Positions 22,101 through 34,100 of a DNA stretch of 64,000 nt are shown here, one piece after another. The stretch's first letter is position 1. Each line of letters starts with the position of its first letter. The DNA is from Symsagittifera roscoffensis (lineage: Eukaryota > Xenacoelomorpha > Acoela > Convolutidae). The translations under genes and the position numbers were made by a program. The stretch lies in contig NC_087062.1 of the NCBI RefSeq assembly GCF_963678635.1, positions 29,476,833 through 29,540,832 on the forward strand. The letters are read 5' to 3'. A model generated the notes under the pieces. The model saw only the letters and a program-made list of their open reading frames with translations, was not told the origin of the DNA and did not search any database.

Positions 22101-25100
22101 TAAGATAGTACTTAACAGAACGTTCTCAGCGGCGCTTTAACAGGTTGAATTACCTTCTGCGCTTGCTCAGTTTGGTGCTCTTTCAATGATAAGTACTCTA
22201 TATTGTGGGATTATTGCACTACTTGAAACAAATTTGTTATTATGATTATTAAAAAAAGACACTATGCCATAGTTCCTGTGGGTCTGTTGTAATTCACTCA
22301 ATGGTATTAATTTATCTTCAGTAACTACAACTTGATCTTCCCGAACATCAAATTTCGCTTTTTTTCTGATGGGGCAAACCAAATGGCATAATACACTCAG
22401 CAAAATTTTATACAAAAATGCGCTCAGAATACTCTCATTTATTTGTGAAACGCGTCATTTGACATACTATTTTAATGTGAGCTCAATTATAGAATTTATC
22501 GCTCAATCAGTATGTCGGGCAACAGAAATAAATGAAATATACCAACTGATTCGTTTTTGGAAGTAAATTAGATGTAAGGCAGCGACACGTTTTTGATTTT
22601 AAAAAATCGAGTTTGTAACAATGTCCCTTCTGATGAGCAGAGTAACCACTGGGATTCAACCATAAAATCCATAAAACTTTCAATAAATTCATCCAAGTTA
22701 TAACTTCACTTACAACTATTAATACTCTTATTTGGAAAAGATAGTTGACGGTTGACGATATCAGCTAGAGATGTGCGGTGCATTGAAAATACCAATGCAT
22801 CAAACTGATTGTGCATAATTGAATTGAACTGAGGTTAAGTCGAGAAAACTCATTTGTTCTCTAGAAATTAGATTGCTCCATTTTTTTTACCTGAAAAGAT
22901 ATGCTTCAGACAAACTAAATTGACAAACACTTGGCCAGGAAGCTTTTGCAGTTTGAAAAACATTGATAAACTGCTTAATGATCTCTTTAATGAAAAGAAA
23001 ATTAACCAATTTGAGGTCTTCCATGGAAGCTTCTAGAATGTTCTCGTATCCATCAGAAGAAGTCTCGTCATCTCCCTCGTCTCCTTTCCCATCGTCATCC
23101 TCTTCCTTCTCTTTCTCTTTCTCCTGTTCTTTCTCCCCTATGTCCGAGGACTCTTCCTCTGATGAATATGTTTTCTGAAGAGCTGCTTTATAAGACGACG
23201 AGCGTTTAGTTTCTCTTTTTCGCTGTGACCAACGAGTCCTTTCCTGAACAATAAGTTGATCTATCATAAATAAATCCGCCCATTCCTATAATTCGCCATC
23301 TTAGCTTGGGATTTTGGCAAAGCATAAGAAAGTTCGCTTTTTCGTCCCTGTAAGCCACGCAATACTACAAATGCTGCTTTTGATAAGCTATTTGACTTGC
23401 AAGCTTACCTGTTTTTCTTAACTGAGTTTTTGGCGCTCAACAATATAGCATCCTAACTTCTCGAAACATAGCCAACAGACTGTCTTTCGAATAAACAAAA
23501 GATGGCCTTAGAGTTCTTTGAGTTTCTAGAAAAAAAAATGATTAACACTTTTTCTGATAAAATTAACCCAATTTGAGAAAACATGATCAAAAGGTAAACT
23601 TTTTAGTTCGCTGGGAAATTTGAAAATTAAATACCATTTTCGAACTAGAAGTCGGTCACGTTTTTCGTGATCTTTACAAATTTGCTGTTCGATAGTGGGC
23701 TTTGCCTTCCTTTTAACAAAGAAAATGAATTGAACCTAAAAAGAAATCTTGACATATACTACGTTCATTGACACATAACAACTCAGCAGACAACTACTAA
23801 GCCAAAATATGGTTTATTTTGGGATTTGCAAATATAGACGAGATTCTGGACTGCGTATCATTAAACATAGCCAATTGAAGATAGGAAAAGAGTAATGAGC
23901 GCAAGTAAACATAAAAAAAACGCTGACTATCTTGAAAAAATCGCAACTTTCGGATTTCGAAGAAAAAAATAGATGCTCTTTGAAATTCTAGAACAATTTA
24001 TGAGTGGCGCTTTTTTGATAACATGAACCCAACTTGAGAAAACTGGATCAATATGTAAAGTTTTTATTCCGCTGGGAAATCTTTAAAATAAATTCCACTT
24101 TCGAAATCGTTCACCAATTTTCGCGCCATTTGCACGTTAGTATTTGGAGACTGCTATTTACGCCACTTTCAGTAGATGAATTTCATTTGCACTCAGAAAG
24201 TGCATTATACCTAAGTGCATCAATATTTCAAGACTTCCTGGAAAAAAATCATCAAGACTTATATAAGAGTCTTCACTACGTTCATTACTCTTAACAGCAA
24301 TTCAATCAGATTTCCAAAGTTATGTCTTTTCTGCTTTTTGGGAAAGAGGTCGTCTGGACGTGTATTTCTCGCTGTAGCTCAAGATGCTTTCATATACTTA
24401 GTACATGACAGATACTCACTTTGGCATTGATTGTTCGCTGTGCATAGTGATTGGGGCTGAACTCTGTGTCTGAACTGCTACTGGTGCTGCTAGAAACCGC
24501 CCTCACCCTCCTCCTCTGTCTTTCTTTCGATTCCGTCACAGCTTCTCTTAAAATATACTCCGAATAAAATTGCTTTCATAAGTTTGAGAGACATTTTCAA
24601 GCATTTTTGCGAAGCTTATTTTTTCGAAGCATCTCTTTCAGAGTCAATTTGAGCAGGATGAAAAAAACTGATTCTTATATGTGATATTCATGATGGACAA
24701 AGCATTAGAGTATGCAACGAAAATATTTGTTCAGCAGTAGAAAAGAGTCTTGATTTTTGACACAGAGGCGAAGCTTCGCTTCGCAAATACTAGCGAGAAC
24801 ACGACACAAAGCAGCTCTATGAAGTGCAATAGAACATAGATCTAAGCCTCAAATTAGTAAAGAAAAAATCGGCTACACCTGCGATTCGAACCTGCGACCT
24901 AGAGATAAAGAGTCTCACACCATAACCACGGACGCTTAATCGGCACCAAACACAAGCCACGAAGAAAGCAGAGAACAGATGTTATGCAATTTCCAATGCT
25001 AAAGTGAAATTTCCAAATAAGTGAACACTTCTAATGAACACTTTTATTTGCGAGTAAGGTTACAAAAAGAAGGGTCGTAATAATACATTAGGCTAATCGC

Positions 25101-28100
25101 TTGTGTAAAGAGGTTACTTCTGACAATGATTGCCATGTTCAATTTTACAAAAAAAAACACTGTCTTAGCAGGGAAAAACAAATCGCGGTCAGTACAGTGT
25201 GTTTTACCTGTTGGATGGTTGCGCTAAAGGAGTCACTACTACCTTGTCGTCCGTTTTCACTTGTGGCTTCGCAACCTGCAATCAGAATAGAATGAAGCAC
25301 TGAATAGAAAAGCTCAGGCCAAAAACCATAATTTTCCAGAATGAGGCAAAAGACCATTAAGTTTTAATTAAGCCAAAAGACTTATTTTCAGATTTCGCCA
25401 AGTCACAAAATTTCTTAAACTCTGTATCAAATGTCGTTTTGTAAATTGAATGAACCTGTGACACATTAAGGATTTTCTCGTAGTCTGAAGGTGAACTTTT
25501 TTAGGTTTTAGGTCTACTTAATTGATTTTCCGAGCTCCTCACAAACACTATGAAGACAGTATTAAATCATAACTTTCTGTGCCCTAATTAGGAAAAAACT
25601 ATAAGGAAAAAAACATCAACTGTATATTCAGGTATTTAAAAGAAACCGATCGTTAATATCAGCCAACTTAAATAGTTTTCGTTTTATGTTTCGGAAGTTT
25701 CTCTTATGCCCAATTATCCGAATGCGATTTCTCCTGGGTCAAGTGGATCAAAGGAAAAACCTTGCTCTGATCTGATCTCGACCAGCAAAAGGAAACTCAC
25801 AGCTGAGAGTCTTTTGATCTTGTTATTCATCTTGCTGTTCTGTTCTTCTTTTAGAGCCTTCATCACGTCATCGATTCTGAGAATAGCACACACTCTGTCA
25901 CTAACACAGCTGTGTATAGGCAGTGGATAACACAGAGCTTCCACTTCACTTATCCTGTTCGGTTTCACCTAATCACATTCTTTTCTAATGATTGAGTCCA
26001 AAATTAGAAGATCATAGCCACTAGTTAAACACAGGCAGCCAAACGATCAGTAACTAATTCGCTGTCAGTAGCATAGAGCTATCTGACAACAATTTTGTTC
26101 AGACTACTCATTGAATGGGAGGAACCATGTTTTTTTTCACTTACTTCAGGTACCTCAAGTCAATTTTGGATGAATCGATTGTGTAATAACGTCAAAGCCC
26201 TTTCCGTCTTGATTTGGGTTCGAAAAATATTTCACACAGTTGCTTCTCAGACGAGAAAAATTGGTCTGGATGCTTTTAACCATTTTTAGCATACAAATAT
26301 TTTATTTATATTTTTACATCGTTTAAATGGTTCACAAACATACGTTAAAAGCATACTACAACCTGCGCATCAATCAATGCATTTTAGAAAACGAATTTTG
26401 TTGTTACTTCTAAAAAAAAATTCGGCAATGATTACAGTAATCTGAACATTATCTGCTACTTGCAGACCATTTAGCTGCCTTTCATTATTTTATTTTACTT
26501 TATTTAGCTCGGAGATTTTCCGGTGACATATAAAAGGCCCATTCAATGCGAAGCTTGCAGAATATGTAGTTTACAAAAATAAACTATTGATCACATGCAG
26601 GGGCGGATCTAGGATTTTCTCCAGGGGGAGGCGGATTTTCGAAAAAATTTCGGTCGACCAAATTGAATTTCCCAGCTCTCCCAAAGCAGTAAACAGACCC
26701 TGTTTTGACCAAAATTTCTGCGCCGAAGGCAAAAATTGGAAAATTGATAAAGTCGGTTTCCCTGCGTTCATTGACTCTTTTCCAACTTCAAAGTATTTCA
26801 ATTTTCCAATTTCAAAGTAAAAAATATGTTGCTTTAAAGCTCTTTCATTTTCAAGAACAATTTTATCTTTCTTCGGTTCATTTGATGAATTACAAATGCA
26901 TCAACTGTGCTAACATATTAATAATCAAACGTCAACGCACATGCCATTACACAGCCAATCCAGCCTTCTGCTGAAAAATGCCACCAAAAAAACCACTGAA
27001 ATTTTCGACTTAGGAAAAAAAGTAGCCTAGTAGTATCACAATAAACTTCGCATGTAAAATCAGAATTATACATTTGAAGACATAGATTCGAAATTTCTTT
27101 AAAAAATCTTCAACTAATTAGAAAAATAAGTTTTTTTTTCATTCATACTTTGAGCACAACTTTAGAAGATTATGATTAGTTTGCTGAAACTCGAGCTTTG
27201 TTCTTTCTCCTCATCCTATCGCACAACAAAAAAAACCAACACATTTGAAAAAGAAAGAAAAGTTAAAATCGGCATTTTCTGTGCTACTTGCACAGCAACC
27301 GGCTACTTGTTTATTTATGGCATACATCGAAATAATAAAATGACGATTACTTTTAACTTCGAACTATTTTCTAAACAGGACCTATTTGGCTTTAATTTAC
27401 CTCCTCTCCCATGGGCGATGGCTGTTCCCCTACGTCGTATTTGATATAGAGATATGGTGCTATGAGAGACTTGTATGCCTGACAGTTCCTGAAATTACAG
27501 AAAAATTGAATCTTTTCAGATAGTATACTTGCCCAGAATGCTCAAATTTGGGCAAAACAAAATTCTTGGAAAAAGTTTCACACAACCGAAGCTGCACTTT
27601 GCGAACATAAGAGAGAAACTGGCAAAACGTAGCTCTAAAAAGCAAAAAATGAGATAAGGAGTCCTTAACATCCTCGCATCTACTCCATGGTCACTTAAAA
27701 AATTCAAACACTAGCTACCAATAAATTCGATACAAAGCCAAGGCTATTGAATTGCCAATGCTATGATCACTATTCTAAGCGAGTTGGGTTATAAAAAAAA
27801 ACTGATTCGCAGTATAACACCACGCTCTCTTGTGTAATCATAACAGTATAGATTAACCAAATATGATAGGATAAAAAGCAACAGCATAATATATTGTTTC
27901 TATATGATAAAAGAAAGATAAAAAAGATATGATAAAAGATGAATGAAGTCGAAAAATTGGACTCACTGTATTTGTTCGCATGTGATTTCACACTTGTTGA
28001 AGTCGTCCACCTTCATTCTGATGAGATTCCACACTTCCGAGTCCCTCCCAAGGCTAGACTGTTTGCAGCTGAAGCAACTGCTGCATCGCTCCCGCTTGCA

Positions 28101-31100
28101 GAACTACAAAAGAATCGCAGAGATATAGCCAAAAATTATAATAGCCAATCACGAATTAAATAAAAAAATTCGAAGAAAATAAGCGAAAAAATCAGCCAGG
28201 CTCGATTTGTTTAAAAAGCGTTGATTATAGAAAAATTTCGAGCGTTCAATCCTTCAGGCCTGCAGTAGCGGCTCAAACTTTGAAAAATGCAGACTATATT
28301 GTACAACTACCAACCAGCAGCGTGCCGAAGGAGGGGCGGGGGTAGGCAAACGCGACCCCCCCCCCCCCCCACCTCGATTCTGGTTGCCAAATGTTTCCAA
28401 AGGTTCATCCCTTTGGTATATTTTTACGAGATCAATTTTTGGCTGGCCAACATCAAAAATATTTTATAGGCGCCCTTGGCGCCAATAGAACTAAATTTGA
28501 CAGGGAAGCGCACGCCGACAAAACGCAACTTTTTGGTTCTATTTTTTTTTTTTGAAAAATTCTCAAAACGTCAAAATAGGATTTTGACAATGAGTCCTTA
28601 TATTATTTTCGGAGAGCCCGAAAAATCAAATTAGTTGACCTAAAACCACCACCCTAGAAAAATTTCTGCGCACGCCACTGCTGTAACTTCTACCAACTAA
28701 CAAGTTCACCAATTTTTTTTTATATTACGTAGATTACAAAAAAAATTGCTCATTCATCTGAGATAGAAAAAAATAAATCAACTGATTTTTCAAAAATATA
28801 AAATCAAGATAGTAATGATGAAAAACTTACTGAGCATAGTCCACAGACATCTAAACAAATGTATCAGGTTAAAAAAAACACAGTTTTATCGATCAAAAAT
28901 TGCTAGAAAGCTGCCATTACTTACACTTTTTGTTTTTGGTAACTGAAGATTCGCCATCTAAACATCACACCAAACTTGACCAAGAAATAAAATCAACAGC
29001 TTCGATAAACTACATTCATTTCAGTGTCATATGCAAGTATACAAAGACGAAAAAAAACGGAAACAAGATTCTTGAAATAAGTCGGAGACAATTCTGATTA
29101 AAAAACCTGGAAATTCTTCCTCCATCTTGTGGCAGCTAATGAAACCATTTGCAACCTGTGGCAGATAATGAAACCATTTGCAACCTGTGGCAGCTACTGA
29201 AACCTTATAGCAGGCAAAAAAACGGTCTGGAACAAACATAGATATTCAAAAAATTTCGTAAGTCCGGGTAAGCTGTACAAGAAATGGATACGCAAAAAAT
29301 AGATACTAGCACCGATTTAAAGATAATGAAGACTATGTGCTACTAAAATAGAGTGGTCCCTCGAAAAAAACCATGATAGACAGGTCTCGCATGCATTTCG
29401 CATGTAATAATTTGAAAACAAATTTTTAAACACAGAGGCGAAGCTGAGCTTCGCACCAATTGCGATACAACACCAACATAAAAAAAAATAAAAAGCCGAA
29501 AATTGAAGTTTTTGAAAAAAATTGGGTCATATTAACTTTCATAGGTCTCGATAGAAGTTCATTCCAGGCAAAAATGCCAGATACTTGAATTTTAAATCAG
29601 CAACAACGAAACAAAATTGACGAAAAGAAACCAAGCCGGCAACCTTTGAGCAGACAAAAGTTGAGGCGAAAAAAAACATGATTTCATAAAAAAAAATGTT
29701 TCGAGTCCCACCTTAAACAACAATGGACAACAATTGCCAGTGCAACTACAATGAAAGTTGTGTACACACAAGAAAAAATTGGTGATGTGGCAACTAAGCC
29801 AACAATCTTTGAGCTGAAACCACTTGAACCTAAAAAAAATTTCTCGATTTTTTTTAAAATCTTTCAAGTCCCTCTTGAAACTAGAATGAACAGCACTTGC
29901 AACTACAATGGAAGTTGCTTGAAGCAAAAAAAACAGTGATGAGGCAAATTCCGTTGTGGTAATATAGCCGACAAAACCTGACCGAACAAACGAAAAAGCA
30001 ACCATTCAATTTTCCAATTTTCTCGGAATTTTTTTTTCAATTTCCTTTATACTGAAAAAAAAAATCCGTCCAGGACCCGAACCTCAGAACTTAGGGTACA
30101 AAGGCAACTGCTTTACCTCAGGCCATGGGGGAAGCAACCGGGAACATGCTAAGAGAAGGTAAGAAGAGAAGTGAAAATAAGAAGAGTCGTGAAAAGAAGT
30201 GATTCAACTGATTCTGTTAAGCTAGTTGTTAACCCGAAAAAAAGTCTTTATTCCAGTTTGATAACGTTAGCGTTCATTTGAAAAATCTTGAGAAATGCTG
30301 AGTCAGTAAACTTTTCAGATAAACAATGTAATTCTTATCAGGACGCCACCTCTCACCTGAGGGATTCGACCCCTTCACCAACTATCCAATTTTGGCTGAA
30401 CAACCTCAAATTTTTTAAAGGCGCCAATATGTACTAATTTCGAAGTGGAGCGCCCTCCAAAAAAAACTCAACTTTTTGGTGAAAGTTTTCATAAATCATA
30501 GAAACCGCTTTTTTACTTGAAACTTTTTCAAAAACTTGCCCGCGGCTCAAATTTTTTGTCAGAATACGGTCTTTATAGTGTTCTGAGATCGCCCGAAAAT
30601 TCTATTTGGTCGACTTAAAAATAAGCTCGCTTCAATTTATTTTGAGATTCAAAAAAATAATTGGGTTAACTTATTTGTCATCAATTTCAATTTTGCGAAA
30701 ATATTGCTTGAAAATATACTGCGATCTCTTTCTCAATAGCGAAATTGTAACTATTAAACGATTTGAGAGCTCTAAGTTTCTTGTTCTCAAGAGACCTGGC
30801 TATTTTCAAGGGACACTCTATCATATTAGTAAAGAAGATTAACGCGGATCTTAAGCCACCTTTTTTAAATTTCCAGCACAAACCAACAACAATAACAGTA
30901 GCCAAAAAAGAACATAGCCAATCGAAGATTGAAAAAGCAGTGAACGCAAGTAAACATAAAAAACACTTTGTTCAAAAAATCGCATTTTTCGAACTTCATA
31001 GAAACAGAAGATGCTCTTTAAGCTCTTTTAAATTGTAGAACAATTTAATATGGGCGCTTTTTTGATAACAATAACCCAACTAGAGAAAATTTGATTAATA

Positions 31101-34100
31101 GGTTAAGTTTTTATTCCGCTGGAAGTCTAAAAATTAAAGTCCTTTCAAAACTAGAAACAAATCACGTTTTTTGCGCCGATTCCACGGTCGTATTTGGAGA
31201 ATGCTATTTACGTCACATTCAGCAGATGAATTTCAATTAAACTCAAAAAGTGCATATATACTTAAGTGCATTCATAAATGCATCAATATGTATGAATGCA
31301 CATCTGTAGTTTTTAGAGCTTTTAAGGATTTTTTTCTGAAGTCCCCAAGACCTATATAAGAGTCTTCACTACGTTAATTACCCTTAAAAAATTAAATTAC
31401 AAACTGCAGCAACAGGTCGAAGTCTCTGCCAGAAGGGATCTTATGCAATCATCTTAAAAATCAGACTATCAACATTAACGTTCAGATTTTAGCAGTAAAT
31501 AATGGCAGAGAAAGGGTTACGTAGCAAAAAGAAGACACGTCAAAAAACTACACAAATACTATATCAACAATTCAGAACCGAGAACAGAAAGCAAACTTAG
31601 GAAACAACTTATATATTACCATTAATTTTTAAGTTTGATCTGTTCTCAATTCGGTGAATGACAAGGAAACGGAACTGATCTAGGGGTAATTATTGTTCCC
31701 ACCGCAAAAAGTACGAATTATCAAGCAATGACAATCCAAACATAGCCAATCGAAGATTGGAAAAGAGTAATGAAGACAAGTAAACATAAAAAACATAGCC
31801 AATCGAAGATGGGTAAAGAGTAATGAATGCAAGTGAACATGAAAAAAAACACTGACTTTGTTGAAAAAATCTCAACTTTCGAATTTCAAAGAAAAAAATA
31901 GATGCTCTTTGAAATTCTAGAACAATTTATGATTGGCGCTTTTTTGATAACATGAACCCATTTTGAGAAAACTGGATCAATAGGTACAGTTTTATTCTGC
32001 TGGGAAATCTTAATAAATAAATTCCACTTTCGAAACTAGAAATCGTTCACCAACTTTCGCGCCATTTGCACGATTGTATTTGGAGACTGCTATTTACGTC
32101 CTTTTCAACAGAAACAAATGAACTTCATTTGAACTCAAAAAGTGCATTAAACCTAAGTGCATCAACATTTTGATTGTTTCCCGAAAAAAAAAACAATAAA
32201 ATCAGCAAGACCCATATAACTACGTTCATTATTCTTAATAAACGTAGATAATTAAAACCAATCGATAATATCGTGTATTGAAAATCGCTAGCTGGCTGGC
32301 AAGTAAATGATGGATCTCGAAATAGGCAAGCCGATGACACGCATCGTTTGTATATGCAATTTTTTATTTGTTATTTACATAGAAGAAATTATACGCACCT
32401 ATTAGTTCTTTAACAAAAAAAATCGGTAGAACTCAAATTTGAGCGCAATTTTCCTGAAAGAAAATCATCACGACCTATATCATTGACACATACTACGTTC
32501 ATTGACACATAAAAACTCAGCAGACAACCACTAAGCCAAAAAAAATGATTTATTTGCAAATATAGACGAGGTTCTGGACATTGCCAACCCAACATACAAA
32601 TAGAAAACGTCAATGAACTCAAAAAACAGAAAACAATGATTGAATTTTATCACGACCTATATCATTGACACATACTACGTTCATTGACACATAAAAACTC
32701 AGCAGACAACCAATAAGCAAAAAAATGGTTTATTTGCAAATATAGACGAGGTTCTGGACATTGCCTACCCAATATACAAATAGAAAACGTCAATGAACTC
32801 AAAAAACAGAAAACAATGATTGAATTTTACCAAAGAACCATAATACCAAAGAACTTTGGGATTTGCACATATAGACGAGGTTCTGGACTGCGTATCATTA
32901 AACATAGCCTACCCAACATACAAATAAAAAACGTCAAAGAACTCAAAAAAAAAAAACGATGATTGAATTTTACCAAAAAAAACCTGATTAATTTTGAATG
33001 AAACAAAAAAGCCTCAAGGTCCTTGGAAGTTCGAGATTATTTTTATGATTGACACTTCGCTAAAAATAACCTTTAAGAAAACTGGTTCAATCGGTAAAAA
33101 TTTTTATCGGATCAATTGTACAAAATCTCCCTAGCCAAATCAATTTAGGGGGTGACAAAATAAAGACTTATGAGAGAAAAAGGATTGAAAATATAATGAT
33201 TCAGGTAATAAACAGCATTCAAATGCAATCCATCATTAAAATTTTGAAAACCATTTCTGTTTGAGCATTTATTCGAAATGCATACTTTTTACAGAATTAA
33301 TTTTCGAAATTGTTAAATGGCTAGGGGGACATTTTACGGTTAGCCACCCGAGGGAAGGTGATATTGACACAGAAGCGAAGCTTAGCTTCGCAAACACAAG
33401 CGAGAACGCGACAAAAAGCAGCTTTTAAAAGTAAGATAAGAAAAATATAAATAAGCCTTGAATTAGCAAAAAAAAATCAGTTACGGCTGAGATTCAAATC
33501 TGCGACCTAGAGATTAAGAGTCACACAAACTAACCACTCAGCCACGGAAGCTTATTAGTTTATAGAAGATAGAAGATTAGTCACTATTCACAAATAAAGC
33601 AGAGAGCAGATGCTATGCAATTTCCAATGCTACATTGAAATTTCCAAATAAGTGAACACTTTTAATGAACTCTTTTATTTGCGAGTTAGGCTAGAAAAAA
33701 AGAAGGTTCCTAAATACACACTAAGCCGACGCTAGTGTAAACAGACGATTGATCCTTTTTATCTACAGGAATTCCTAAAATTAAAATCCACTTCTGAAAC
33801 CAAAACTAATTCATATTGTTTCGAGCCATTTCAGTTAAGTTTTTATCAAAGAGCGTGATAGGTCTTCCATTTGTCAAATTAAAATAAAATAGATTTTGAA
33901 AAAACGAAAAGTCAAAGGGGTAAAATGAAACAAATTTGACCGTGAACAACTTTCCTCGAAACAAAAAACCACAACAAAAAAGTAACTTCAATTTGTTCAT
34001 TGGAGCTTAGCACTTAAGCGGTTGGCGTACCAACATCCAGAATTCGGATCTTGTTAACTATCCCCCATTTCAATTTTCAGAAATTCAACTTTAAATGGCT

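Noticed and set aside
22963-23178. Serine-rich plus-strand frame ([19 protein letters not shown])
   Set aside because: Antisense shadow of the acidic Glu/Asp/Lys tract in the minus-strand exon 23243-23007.
24870-24945. Possible functional tRNA-Lys gene on the minus strand
   Set aside because: B box and anticodon-arm remnants are clear, but the acceptor stem does not pair and the block is part of a repeated SINE body with sister copies at 33478 and 43728.
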